64,000 nt of DNA from Euborellia annulipes (taxonomy: Eukaryota > Arthropoda > Insecta > Dermaptera > Anisolabididae), in contig JAKCPI010010650.1 of NCBI GenBank assembly GCA_023213315.1, positions 1 through 64,000 of the forward strand, read 5' to 3'. Under the pieces are notes generated by a model. It saw only the letters and a list, made by a program, of their open reading frames with translations, was not told the origin of the DNA and searched no databases. The position numbers were made by a program, and so were the translations under genes. Positions 1-10,611 of this stretch are shown here, one piece after another. The number at the start of each line of letters is the position of its first letter. Within the stretch, counting starts at the first letter, position 1.

Positions 1-440
1 CTTCCGCTTTCTCTTCTTTGAAATTTTCTTTCTACGTTTCTTTCTCCTGAACTCTCATTCTCCATCCTAATGTCATTTCCATTATTTTGAGTAATTTCCT
101 TTTCCTCCTCTTCCCTATAGTTTTCTTCATTTTCCTCCTTAAATTTCTTAACAAAAGTTGTATTCCTTTTCCTAATTTGACCTTCTGGGCCTCGTATGGT
201 GACTTCACTTCCTTCTTTTCCGACTACGGTCCAAGGTTCTTTTCCAAATTCCGTTTTTAATTTGCTATCCCTGGACTGTCTCACTAAAACCGAATCCCCT
301 TCTTTTTATTTCAGATTCTCTCGCTTGTCTCCTTTTATCGTAATTTTCTTTCCCTTTCATTTTCTCATTCCAATCCTTCTCCCTTATATCCTCATCAATC
401 CTTATATCAGGTTCTTCCTGAAAGGTTGGCAATTTACATC
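1..440 (-). pseudogene. Frameshifted integrase C-terminus of the gypsy element
   Basis: Beyond the stop at 402 the integrase reading continues on the minus strand in a different frame from about 435 to about 300 (charged residues including REKDWNEKMKGK). It then shifts again into a third frame, with the typical C-terminal integrase motif GDSVLVRQ near 295 and KEPWTVVGKEG near 240. This implies at least two small indels in the last part of pol. The frame is still open at the window edge. Confidence 0.75.
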
Positions 441-3400
441 TAATATTTCTTCCAAAAGAAGTTCACTAGGTGTTCGCCCAGTTGTAGTATGAACAGTAGT
501 TCTAGTTCTGTACATTAGTAAATAATCCAAAATATGCACTTTCCAATTTTTTCTATCCAATTCATAAGCTATCTTAAGCCTTTTCATTAAAGACCTGTTT
601 TGTCTCTCAACTTCCCCATTTGCTTGAGGCCAAAGTGGAGTACTATAGATGTTTCTAATAGAATATTCTTGACAGAAATTGATAAATTCTTCGCTTGTAA
701 ATTGCTTGGCATTATCAGTTTTGAGTGTTTTTGGGAAACCATATCTTGAAAATATCATAAGCAATTGTTGAATTGTTTCATAACTTGAAATATTTTTCAT
801 AAAAACTAGTTCGTAAAATCTACTGTAGTAGTCGGTAACCACCAAGAGATATTCCCCTGAAGGTAATGGGCCCTTAAAATCCGCACATAAGTCTTCCCAA
901 GGACGTTCTGGCAATCTTTTCCTTTTTAATTCTTCCGGAGGGTCTGGTTTACCCACCAATTGGCAACCATGGCAATTCTTTATAAAATTCTCCACATCCT
1001 TATCAATGCCCGTCCACCAAACTTTAGCTCTTAACCTCTGTTTCATTTGAACAATCCCGGGATGCCCTTCATGAGCTAATTGTAAAATATTTTTCCTCAA
1101 TCTCCGAGGCATAATAATTCTCATTCCTCTCAAAATAAGTGAACCTACTATACATAACTCTTCTTTGATGTATTCATAATTTTTCAATTCCCTATTCCAT
1201 TTCCCAGATCTGATAGCTTCTTTCAAATTAATTAATTCTTCATCTGTTTCACTAACTTCCTTTATTTCCTCTAAATCAACTGCCTTAGGCCTGATGTACA
1301 TTACGATATTTTGTACATACTTCTCATTCATTTCATCAAAATGTTTATGACGTACATTATTTTTAATCAATCTAGATAAACAATCTGCAATGTTTGACTT
1401 TCCCATGCAGTATTCAACTTCATACTCGTAGCTTTGAAGACGTAGAACCCATCTCTCTAATCTAAGATTTAATTTTGACCTTGGTGTGAAAATATATTTT
1501 AAGCTTTTATGATCAGTACACAATATAAATTTTTTTCCGTATAAATATTGATGCATTCTTTCGACTGACCAGACTAAAGCCAATGCTTCCTTTTCCGTTT
1601 GTGAATATCTTTTTTCAATATCAGATAAGCTTTTGCTAGCATACTCTATAATTCTATACTCTCCCTCAATTTCTTGAACTAAAACACAACCAATACCTAC
1701 GGGACTAGCATCACTAATGATTTTAGTTTTAGCCTTTGGATCATAATAAGCCAGTATTTCTTCATTTTGTAAAATTTCCTTTATTTTTGAAAAAGATTTC
1801 TCCTCCTTCTCTCCCCAACAAAATCTTTTTGATTTCACTATTTCTCTTAAGGGATAAGAAAGAGTGGACAAATTAGGTATATATCTTCCAACATAAGTTA
1901 CCAGCCCTAATAAACTTCTTATTTCCTCTATATTTTTGGGATTTCTAAAATCTTTTATGGCTTGAACTTTACTAATATCTGCTTTTACCCCTTTAGGTGT
2001 TAAAATATGACCGAGATATTTAATTTCATTCAAACATATTTCACATTTATTTTTATTCAATTTAATTCCTTTTTCTTTTAATACGCTTCTTACTTTTTCA
2101 AGTCGCTTATCATGTTCATCTTTAGTTCTACCATATATTAAAATGTCATCAATATAGACAAAAGATCCTTCACAACTTTGTAATATTTGACTCATAACCC
2201 TTTGAAAAATTTCAGGTGCATTTGATATACCAAATAGCATTCGTTTATATTGATAAAGACCATTTCTAGTTTGAAAAGTTGTTAAAGATCTCGAATCCGG
2301 ATGAAGTTCGATTTGATGAAAGGCATTTTCAATATCTAATTTTGAAAAAAATTTACTCCCTTGCAGTTCAGGAAGTAAATCATTAATAGTGGGAATTGGA
2401 TGTCTTTCTCTGACAACACATTCATTAACTCTTCTCATATCCAAACAAACCCTTATGTCATTAGCTTTAGGGACAACAACAATTTGAGAGCACCATTTAG
2501 TAGGACCATAAACCCTTTCGATAATTCCTAACTTTTCTAGATCATCCAACTTTTTGTCTAATTTCTCTTGCAGAGCTATAGGAATTTTCCTGGGAGGAGT
2601 AATAACCGGGATGGCATCTTCCTTTACTGGAATTCTCAACTGAAATCCTCTAATTTTTGCAAATTCTTCAGATTTAATATTATTAATAAAATTCCCAATT
2701 TTTAAAACTTTTAATTTTAAAGAAGACTCTTTGCCTAATATAGGAATACCTCTTCCTTCTATTACATAAAATTTCGCTGTTGTTTTTATCCCATTTGGGG
2801 CCTTGATAAAAGTTTTAATTGATCCTTTCACCTTAAGAGGTTTCGAATCGCCATAGGGTTTTAAAATATCTTTCTTGATTTCACATTTACATGCTATACG
2901 ATTTCTTTTTAGATACTCCCAGGTTTTAGAATCTATTACATTACAGCTTGACCCTGAGTCTATCAAAACATCTAACTTTACTCCTCCTACATCTATTTGA
3001 ATGTCCGTGTTTCCGGAATTTCCATGACCAACCTTATTAATACTAAATGTATACTCATCCGAGTTAGAATTCTCTTCACTTTCATTTCCACTCTCTTCCT
3101 CTAATTGACGAACTTTCCTATTATTTGTTTTAGTCCTATCTTTCGATATTCCTTTCTTAGTTTTACAAAATTTCGAAAAATGTCCCCTAAATCCACATTT
3201 ACTGCATTCTTTATTCAATGCTGGACAATTATTATTAAAACTTAAATGATTTTCGCTTCCACATCGATAACACCTCCTTTTAACTTTGTTCAATTTATTA
3301 ATATCATTATTATTTTCATTTCCTATAGTTTTCCCAATCCCAATTTCTTCTATTTTACTAGCTTGTCTCTCAGATGCTTCACAAATTTGACTTATTTCTA

Positions 3401-3902
3401 AAATATTTTCTAAAGTTAAATTAGTTCCTTTTTCTAAAAATTTCCTTCTTAATCTAGAATCTCTACATTTTTCAATAATCTGATCTCTAATTTGCTCATT
3501 TAAACTTTCCTTAAATTCACAGAATTGGGCTTGTCGTTTTAATCTAATAATAAATTGAGAAATAACTTCCCCTTCCTTTTGTTCCATTTTCCTAAAAACA
3601 TGTCTCTCATACGGCACATTGACCTTTGGAGCAAAATAATTAGTTAATATTTTAACAGCTTTCCCATATTCTGTTAAGTTGGGTTCCTCTAACTGTGAAG
3701 CCTCTAATGCAAAATAAATATCTTGTACATCCATACCTGCACAGTGAAGTAAGAGAGCCCTTTTCTTCCCGTCATCTTTAATTCCTTTAGCTTCAACATA
3801 TAATTGAAATCCACGAATCCATTTGCTCCATCTCACTCCCAATTCACCCGGTGAGCCTTCGATGGAAAATTTTTCAAAATCATTAAACTTATCTTTATCC
3901 AT
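402..3902 (-). CDS. Gag-Pol polyprotein of Ty3/gypsy retrotransposon
   Basis: One 1166-codon frame fuses Gag and Pol. Gag (about residues 1-290) ends in a zinc-knuckle region: the second knuckle (CSKCGFRGHFSKFC) is a canonical CX2CX4HX4C, while the first (starting CYRCGSENH) has six residues between His and the last Cys. An aspartic protease motif, LIDSGSSCNVID, is near residue 316. Reverse transcriptase follows with the catalytic YIDDILIY near residue 581, then RNase H (TDHKSLKYIF). The integrase has an HHCC zinc-binding region from about residue 946 (HEGHPG ... CHGCQ) and a catalytic D,D,E core (CADFKG near 1005, TDNAKQF near 1062, GEVERQ near 1097). The product would be cleaved into particle, protease, polymerase and integrase proteins. 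The start is the ATG just inside the primer-binding-site leader. The frame ends early at 402 because of a frame shift, so the copy is probably not fully functional. Confidence 0.93.
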   Translation of the reverse strand: MDKDKFNDFEKFSIEGSPGELGVRWSKWIRGFQLYVEAKGIKDDGKKRALLLHCAGMDVQDIYFALEASQLEEPNLTEYGKAVKILTNYFAPKVNVPYERHVFRKMEQKEGEVISQFIIRLKRQAQFCEFKESLNEQIRDQIIEKCRDSRLRRKFLEKGTNLTLENILEISQICEASERQASKIEEIGIGKTIGNENNNDINKLNKVKRRCYRCGSENHLSFNNNCPALNKECSKCGFRGHFSKFCKTKKGISKDRTKTNNRKVRQLEEESGNESEENSNSDEYTFSINKVGHGNSGNTDIQIDVGGVKLDVLIDSGSSCNVIDSKTWEYLKRNRIACKCEIKKDILKPYGDSKPLKVKGSIKTFIKAPNGIKTTAKFYVIEGRGIPILGKESSLKLKVLKIGNFINNIKSEEFAKIRGFQLRIPVKEDAIPVITPPRKIPIALQEKLDKKLDDLEKLGIIERVYGPTKWCSQIVVVPKANDIRVCLDMRRVNECVVRERHPIPTINDLLPELQGSKFFSKLDIENAFHQIELHPDSRSLTTFQTRNGLYQYKRMLFGISNAPEIFQRVMSQILQSCEGSFVYIDDILIYGRTKDEHDKRLEKVRSVLKEKGIKLNKNKCEICLNEIKYLGHILTPKGVKADISKVQAIKDFRNPKNIEEIRSLLGLVTYVGRYIPNLSTLSYPLREIVKSKRFCWGEKEEKSFSKIKEILQNEEILAYYDPKAKTKIISDASPVGIGCVLVQEIEGEYRIIEYASKSLSDIEKRYSQTEKEALALVWSVERMHQYLYGKKFILCTDHKSLKYIFTPRSKLNLRLERWVLRLQSYEYEVEYCMGKSNIADCLSRLIKNNVRHKHFDEMNEKYVQNIVMYIRPKAVDLEEIKEVSETDEELINLKEAIRSGKWNRELKNYEYIKEELCIVGSLILRGMRIIMPRRLRKNILQLAHEGHPGIVQMKQRLRAKVWWTGIDKDVENFIKNCHGCQLVGKPDPPEELKRKRLPERPWEDLCADFKGPLPSGEYLLVVTDYYSRFYELVFMKNISSYETIQQLLMIFSRYGFPKTLKTDNAKQFTSEEFINFCQEYSIRNIYSTPLWPQANGEVERQNRSLMKRLKIAYELDRKNWKVHILDYLLMYRTRTTVHTTTGRTPSELLLEEILDVNCQPFRKNLI

Positions 3903-3929
3903 TTTCTTTTTTTTTTCTTTTAAAATTTA

Positions 3930-3942
3930 TCCTCGTCGCCAA
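3930..3942 (-). promoter_or_regulatory. tRNA primer-binding site of the gypsy element
   Basis: On the minus strand TGGCGACGAGG follows the LTR end (TTATTACA) by two bases. Its complement ends in CCA, as a tRNA 3' end does, so this is the expected minus-strand priming site. I did not assign the tRNA. Confidence 0.7.
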
Positions 3943-3943
3943 A

Positions 3944-4070
3944 TGTAATAAATAGAAAGATTAGGAAATCAGAAAATATGTGTTTATTTAATCCAACGCT
4001 CATAACAACATAACATTTATCATATAACAATCGGAACTACAACAATTAATAAGTAATTGAGCACAGTACA
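3944..4070 (-). repeat. 5' LTR (short) of the gypsy element
   Basis: On the minus strand this about 127-bp stretch starts TGTACTGTGC and ends TTATTACA, the TG...CA boundaries expected of an LTR, with an AATAAA polyadenylation signal inside. A start at 4075 (TGTAATGTAC) is also possible. The LTR is unusually short, and the partner LTR is outside the window. Confidence 0.65.
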
Positions 4071-4125
4071 TTACAGTATTTTAAAAATATTTTTGTATGG
4101 TCTAATAATGTGGCCCGAAATAAAG

Positions 4126-4294
4126 GTTGCGGGGGGGGGGGCAGCTAAAAAACGTTACGCCACTGCTCTAATTACAAAATTTGAAAAAGGGTTTTAATTT
4201 GTTTAATCAATTTTAACATTTAATTAATAATTTTAACTCATTACAACTTATTGTATAATGATATTTCAATATATTTTACATATAAAACTTAATT
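4126..4294. repeat. poly-G tract and hAT-like end fragment
   Basis: A run of G at about 4128-4140 followed by CGTTACGCCACTG resembles the ends of the G-rich hAT-type MITEs found intact elsewhere in the window (39406, 41792). No second end was found, so this is a fragment. Confidence 0.3.
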
Positions 4295-4756
4295 TTTACT
4301 TTCTCTTGCTGTGAAAATAAACTTTTAATTAAAATCGACCAAAGAGTACTAGTACTTTACTGATGTACTTTTTCAGTTTTTTTCTATTTTCTCAAAATTC
4401 GCCCCAACGATTTTGATTAAAATTCAAAAAATCAATTATTTTTTAGATGCTCTTTCAAATGTATATTCTCGTTTTGCCCTCAAAATTGTTTGAAGCACAC
4501 TTTACTCTTGTGCTTCATAGGAAAGATAGGAGAAATGGTTGCCATGGTAACGGAATTTAAATCTTTTTCTTTTTATTAGATTAAAAATCAATTACCATCT
4601 GGATACCAGATGGCTTAAATAGAAATGCCTGAACCCATAATAGATAATATTATATTACAACGGTTATCGTCTAAAGTCTTAAATGGCCTAAGTTGCCGAA
4701 AAGACTGTGTGAATGTGTGTGTGAGTGTGAGTGTGAATGAGAAAAAAAGTGTGAAT

Positions 4757-4792
<36 letters not shown>

Positions 4793-5275
4793 ATTATTAT
4801 TTAAATTCCCATTTTTTTTTAATTTTATTTCTGTCTTTAATTGTTCCGAGAAATCACATCTCTCTCTCTCTCTCTCTCACTTGCAAACATTATCGCCTGT
4901 CTCTCCGCCTTCTCTCATAGGCCTAATGTTAATTTCCTATAGGGATTTTTATGTTAATTTCGATTCAAAAGGGGGTCCCCTTTGGAACTTTTACGCATTT
5001 TAAATTTTTTTTTCCAATTCTTATGAAATTTTGTATTTATTTACGTTTCTATATTGTGTATAAAATGTCCAAATATGAGATTAAAATTTTGAAAAATAAC
5101 CATAGTTTATTTGAAGCAGTCAACATTTAAAATGCAAGTTTGAAACTAAGCTGCTATCGGAAACTAAATATATCTCGACACAAAAAATCTGGTGTGACCA
5201 GCACGGTGCGCAACTTTCTCTTACCGAAGGGTAAGAGAAAGTTGTGTGCTGTGCGCCAGTCACACCAGATTTTTT
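4295..5275 (+). repeat. Hairpin-ended dispersed repeat, copy 1 (SINE inserted)
   Basis: The body contains the family core (AGTACTAGTACTTTACTGATG) and GGTTGCCATGGTAAC, then the region from about 4915 that is tandemly amplified at 51-53 kb. It ends in a near-perfect hairpin (5190-5275: AATCTGGTGTGACCAGCAC ... CACACCAGATT). A SINE interrupts it at 4595-4784. The 5' part with the microsatellite is missing. Confidence 0.75.
4595..4789 (+). mobile_element. SINE family 1, 5'-truncated, with target duplication
   Basis: The 3' part of the tRNA-derived SINE seen complete at 20.97-21.19 kb (AGTCTTAAATGGCCTAAG, then GT-rich sequence and a long poly-A at 4759-4789). It is flanked by AAAAATCAATTA on both sides. 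Uninterrupted copies of the host repeat (for example near 50550) have this sequence once, which confirms insertion by target-primed reverse transcription. Confidence 0.75.
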
Positions 5276-6479
5276 TTTTTTTTACCTTTCCGTGATGATA
5301 ACCCTAAGAAAATCGATGACTTCTCTCCTCTCGTTATTCATTGTCCATCCATTAGTGAGGTCAATCTTATCATTTAATATCATGCCAATATTAGAACTCC
5401 ACGAGCCATTCGCCAACTTGCGTGGACGACAATCATTTAATAAAATTTCCTCGGCTCTAGAAAATAATTAAAACAACGGTAACGAAATGGAAAATCTTTC
5501 CCCAACACAAAGCAGGATATTTGAAATATGCTTTTTATTAAAGTGAAAATTTTATTTGATGGCCTCAAATTTTTTGCGCTCTTCTATCAGCATGTCGCGT
5601 TACAAGCCGTGACGTCACAAGCCATGACGACAAAAATAGTAAAGTTGAAATTTAATATATATATGACGAATTATAAAAAAATAATTGTGAGATTTAAATT
5701 TTTCAATTTTTAAATTGATAAAATATAATTTTTAAAATAATTTAAAATGATTCAAATTACTAAATAAATATTGTTCTCAGTTTTTAACATGCGTCTATTG
5801 ATTTCCCATTTTCCAATTATTAAGTTAAGATTAAAAACGCGATTTTAATACCCTTAATGGAATAATTTTCTGAAAATTTTCAGTTAAAAGACTACGATCC
5901 GAAAAAAAAAGTTTCACTTGCATCGTGATTTCATAAAACCACACAATGTGTTTTTTTTTTTTGTTTACCTTATGTTCATATATTCAACCAACGTTCGCCA
6001 TACAAGATAGAGAATCCCGCTAAAGATGCCATTTTCTGATACAATAACATGAGGAGGGAGCTGCTGAAACAAAAATATTTTAAGAAGGGGGGGGAAGGGG
6101 GCGAACAAGCTATTTAAGAATCTCTTTAATTTAAGTACACAGGATTAAATGTCAAACGGTGCAATGGGCATTATAATTTTATTTTTTTAAAATTTAAGAG
6201 ATTTTATTAATAAAAGTGTATCATCCACCTGCCCTAGAGACCCCTGCACGGTCTAATTTTTTTTGGACCGTACTCGCCCGTGCCCGTATTGAATTTCCGC
6301 CCGTATCCGCCCGAAATTTAGTTAATGAATGAATATCAAGCAAATTTTATTAAAAATCACACTAAAATCATACTTTGTATAAAATAACATAAATCTTCTT
6401 TTATTTAATAAATAATAAATAAATATTACACTACGTCAAATCAATTCATCAATCAATTGTAATCAAATGAAATGATTTT
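5276..6479. other. AT-rich sequence, no gene seen
   Basis: No coding signal or recognisable element end. A segment of about 85 bp at 6133-6220 (GGATTAAATGTCAAACGG ...) is repeated at 7078-7160 on the same strand, just outside the right end of the TTAA-flanked MITE. Confidence 0.4.
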
Positions 6480-7076
6480 TTTAAGGGGCTACGAGAGCGA
6501 AGGTGTTACGCATGTTTTTCCCGCTAAGATGGCGTTGTGTGTCATAAAAAGTATGCTAAAAAATCAAGTAATTCAAAAAATTGCCAAGAGATGTCATAAT
6601 GGTAGCTAATAATATTTAATGCATTTGGTTGATTTTCATTGATCTTTTAACAATAAATGTTATTATATATTATGTATCTTTTACAAATATATATAGATAT
6701 AGGCCATTAGGCGATCGGCTGTTAGATTAGCCTGACATCTATTGCAAGAATGCTGAACTAATTTGACAGTTGATTTTTTAAATAAATCATCTAACAAGCT
6801 TATTTTAAAAATTTCTCAATTAATATGTGATTAATAATAACAATAAATTCATTTTTAAATTTAAAAAAAATTAAAGATTATTGGGACAGATTGTTTTTTT
6901 GTATTTGCTTGAAAACAAAAATATTAATTACGATAATTTTTTAATAAATCATTAAACAAATTATAGCTCGATGTCCCAATAATCTCTTATGAATTTAATT
7001 CATTTAAAAAAAAACCGCATTGAAAAATTCCTTATAATAGTCTAATTTTTTTGAAGTACGTTTAGACGCCCCCTTA
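6480..7076 (+). mobile_element. TTAA-flanked MITE, family A, copy 1
   Basis: Bounded by TTAAGGGGC at about 6482 and GCCCCCTTAA at about 7067-7076. A reverse-complement copy is at about 24327-24925, and a third starts at 63890. It contains a subterminal inverted pair (GGGACAGATTG / ATGTCCCAATAATC). No transposase is encoded. The TTAA ends suggest a piggyBac-type mobiliser. Confidence 0.6.
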
Positions 7077-7583
7077 AGTACGGATTAAATGTCAAACGGT
7101 GCAATTGGGCATTAGTCTTTAATTTTTTTTTAATTTCAAAGATATTATTAATAAAAAGATTTTGAGTGTCGACACACACACACACAACCCGAGGTGTGCT
7201 TCACTTGATTACCTGACAAATTCCATATCTTAATAGTGCATTGTGTAAATTCAATCTTTCTCTTTGAATGTTCTTTAAATCCTCTTTGAAGCTTTCCTTC
7301 CAAAGGACAGAGACGCCTCGTGGGTAGACAAGAATAATTTTACAATTGCCATACGGCAAAGACATTTCCGTATTATTTGAGAGAAAAATAACAAAAACGG
7401 AATTGATCTTGCAATTATTCAAATTTACACTTTGAAGATCCTTTTCTGATGAAATGACAAATAAGGATGCTGGTGGAATTTTATTTCGAGATGCTAAAAA
7501 TCCCATCAATCCATTTAAACAATAAAAGAGGTTTATTTTGAGATCTGGAAAGAAAAAAATATTATTTCTAAATTACCTGTATA
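7077..7583. other. AT-rich spacer with (CA)n, no gene seen
   Basis: Contains the second copy of the 85-bp direct repeat (7078-7160) and a CA microsatellite near 7169-7186. An uninterrupted minus-strand frame of about 100 codons (7201-7509) has no recognisable domain and no splice or family support, so it is not called as a gene. Confidence 0.3.
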
Positions 7584-8539
7584 TGGACCCTGTTATGCAA
7601 ATGTGTGTCAAAGACCAAACATCGAGTTTTGAGAAAATCAACATTAAAGTTTTTCTGATTTAAATTGTTTTGAATTATATATCATTTTTTTTGTCAATTG
7701 TGCAAGTAAATACTGTAATTATGGCAGATATTCATAAATTATCTCTAAAAATACGAATAATTTAGAGAAAAACAATAAAATTATTATTGCAAAATTCTTT
7801 AAGTCCAATATATATTTGTAAAAAGGCTTCAAAGTCTCTTGACACATGATTGCAAATTAATCTATGCACTATTTATATTAATAAAATAATTTTAGGTTAT
7901 AATCCAAAAATTAAAACGAAGATATTATTAAAGTTCTTTTATGGTTATATTTAATACTAATAGCTTAGAAACTTTTTATCAAAATTACATTAATAAATTT
8001 TAAATAGTATTAATATATTAAAATTAAATACAAAGTGATAACAAAATTTTCTCATCAATTATATCCTGAATGGAAGTGAACATGGCAACAGTAAATCAAA
8101 GTTATAATATGAAATTGACTTAATATTATTTATTTTGTTGTCTTTTCGAAATCGCTTTGATCCTCATCTTCATTATCAGGAATAATATCAAAAAATTAAA
8201 TTTTGACATCTACGATTCATTTCTCATTTTTCAAAAAAAAAAAGGATTTTTGTTTATTTAAGGTAAACAATATATAATATTATAGGTTAAATAAGTTTTT
8301 ATTGGTTGTTAACATCATAAACAACAACGTGTTAGGTACATAAATCATTTTTGCAAAATGAAAATCCTGCATTGAAATATTGTAAAAATAATTTTAAGCT
8401 TTTACATTAAATATAATTTTTTTTAGGACATATTTCATAAAAAATACTATTAATTAAAGCATTTGAAACAATATTCCGTGCTTAACTCAATTTTGAATTT
8501 TTTTTTGGCGCTTGACACACTAATGCATAACAGGGTCCA
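7584..8539. mobile_element. TA-flanked nonautonomous DNA transposon, family B, copy 1
   Basis: Terminal inverted repeats TGGACCCTGTTATGCAAATG (left) and its near-complement ending GCATAACAGGGTCCA (right), with TA on both outer sides, as for Tc1/mariner-type insertion. About 950 bp, no transposase frame. A second copy in the opposite orientation spans 37238-43419 but is split by a large insertion. Confidence 0.75.
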
Positions 8540-8925
8540 TATATGTTAATATTAATATATAGTTGTATTCATGGTCTAAGATGCCTAATAATATTAAAAT
8601 AAACCACTTACCTAATTGTTGAGTGGGAAATAAAGAAATTGTTTTAAAATTAAAAGTCCTGTGAAAGGCGTTAATGAAAGGACATATATTCATGGATGCA
8701 TCATTTACTTTAAATTGAAGAATTATAAGCAATAATATTATTATCTTTATATTCATGTTGATGTTGGTGAGATCTACAGAACGATGGCTCATCATCATCA
8801 TCATCATCATCAAACAAACATTTACTTTGTGGGCGGGCGGAAGGGGGAGGGGGAGGGGCTAACAAGTACACGTATTACGGTTAATGAGCTGATGGCTATC
8901 TAAGGGCGGAATTACTATCTGGGCA
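8540..8925. other. AT-rich spacer with (CAT)n microsatellite
   Basis: A CAT trinucleotide run at about 8788-8811 and a G-rich patch near 8830-8860. No gene seen. Confidence 0.35.
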
Positions 8926-9345
8926 TTAAAAAGTCTGGTGTGACTGGTCGCACATCTACGGTATTCGAAAGTTGTGTTCTGTGCTTGTCACACCAGATTT
9001 TTGACCCTCCCAAGGGGTGGAAATAAGCTTTTAATCAAAATCGGCTAAAAAGTACTAGTACTTTAGTGATGTACTTTTTTAGTTTTTTGCGATTTTCTCA
9101 TAATTCCCTGCAACGATTTTGTTTAAAATTCATAAATGAACTATTTTTTAGATTCTCTTTAAAAAGTATATTAGTGAAATTTTTCGTGAAAATCGTTTGA
9201 AGTGCACTTTACTGATGTGGAAGTATTCGTAGCTCAGCGCCATCTATGAATCATCGCGTGGTCAAGTTAACTAAAGTGCTAAGAGCAACTAAATATATCT
9301 CGACACAAAAAATCTGGTGCGACCAGTCACACCCGATTTTTTTTA
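8926..9345 (+). repeat. Hairpin-ended dispersed repeat, copy 2 (rearranged)
   Basis: A degenerate terminal hairpin (AAGTCTGGTGTGAC ... GTCACACCAGATTTTT, about 8931-9001) is followed by the family core (AAAAGTACTAGTACTTTAGTG) and a second hairpin-end remnant (AATCTGGTGCGACCAGTCAC) near 9310-9340. Confidence 0.6.
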
Positions 9346-9664
9346 ATTAATTGAATAATTTTTTTTTTTTTTTTTTAATTTGCCAAAAATAGAGCTAAAT
9401 ATAAAAATAATTGTTGAGAAAGAATTAAGTATCATTAAATTGGAAATTGTTTTTCTGCAGGTTGAAGTTAGCGCGCGGAATTCAAAATTCTTAATTTAAA
9501 AATTCACACTTGAAAAAGTTTGAGTTTTTAGGGTGGTAAAGTGGCTGACTACTTTATCGACTAGTAGGCGGGAATTTAAGCTATTACTCTAACATTTTGA
9601 GGGAAAACATGTGCGACTCGTGTTTTGTCTGGTAAGATCCTGCGGGCACTCCGAGAGCTACCTT

Positions 9665-10611
9665 ACACTGTAAAAAAAATATGAATTTTCAATCATTTTT
9701 CATATACTTCGGTGGTTTAATATTAATATACCCAGGATATGAAATAAAATTAATATAAAAGTTTATGAACAAATTACCAACTTTTAAACTTATCTTTTTC
9801 TTTGTGTGCCGCCAAATTTTGAAATCGTTAAAAGTGTACCGCGACAAGTTGAGAATCACTGGTCTAAACGTTCTCAAATAACTCGACTACCTCAAGGAAT
9901 TTTTATTAATATTATTTTTTAAGGAAACTTGAAATTATTCTTTTAAAATTTATTTCACAAATCTAAATTTATTAAATTCTGGTTTGAAATTCGCGCTCTA
10001 AACTATTTAAATATTTATGAAGTATATTACAATCATACTAATTAAATAATTTTTATAAAGTAATTCAACTAAATAGCTATAAAAATTAAAATTAAAATTA
10101 ACAATTTTTACCAAAATAATTAATTTTAAAATATACAAGAAATTTGTTAGGTTGGCAACAAATTGAACTTTCCCATATATATTCATAAACAGTTTATGAA
10201 TTAACTTAGCCCTGGCGGGCGGCGTCTCGTACGCGTTTAGTAGTTAAAAATTTTGAATTTGCCTCTCCGACCCCCCTCTCTGAATTTCGCCAATCAGCGC
10301 TATCCCTGAGGCCTGATTGGTGGGTTCACACATCGGACACCGTCTTAAGCGCTTTATATAAAAGTATATGATATTAATAAAAATTCCTTGAGGTAGTCGA
10401 GTTATTTGAGAACGTTTAGACCAGTGATTCTCAACTTGTCGCGAGTACACTTTTAACGATTTCAAAATTTGGCGGCACACAAAGAAAAAGATAAGTTTAA
10501 AAGTTGGTAATTTGTTCATAAACTTTTATATTAATTTTATTTCATATCCTGGGTATATTAATATTAAATCACCGAAGTATATGAAAAATGATTGAAAATT
10601 TTTAACAGTGT
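9665..10611. mobile_element. Fold-back element with about 240-bp inverted arms
   Basis: The left arm (9665-9905) and right arm (10375-10611) are near-perfect inverted copies, starting ACACTGTAAAAA and ending TTTTTAACAGTGT. The arms carry an inner motif CAGTGATTCTCAACTTGTCG that resembles the end of hAT/Charlie-type transposons. The left arm plus part of the middle is repeated at 45761-46296 without a right arm. Confidence 0.7.

Larger units (their letters stand above)
1..4075 (-). mobile_element. Ty3/gypsy LTR retrotransposon, 3' end cut by window edge
   Basis: On the minus strand the order is a short LTR (about 3944-4070), a primer-binding site, a single gag-pol frame (3902-402), then the integrase tail in broken frames down to the window edge. 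RT, RNase H and integrase come in the Ty3/gypsy order, after Gag and protease. The 3' LTR and the target-site duplication lie left of the window, so insertion age cannot be judged from LTR divergence. It lies downstream of the host gene's 3' end. Confidence 0.92.

Noticed and set aside
7201..7509. Minus-strand open frame of about 100 codons
   Set aside because: No family motif, no splice context, and it lies in repeat-rich 3' flank. Likely chance, although it is less AT-skewed than its surroundings.
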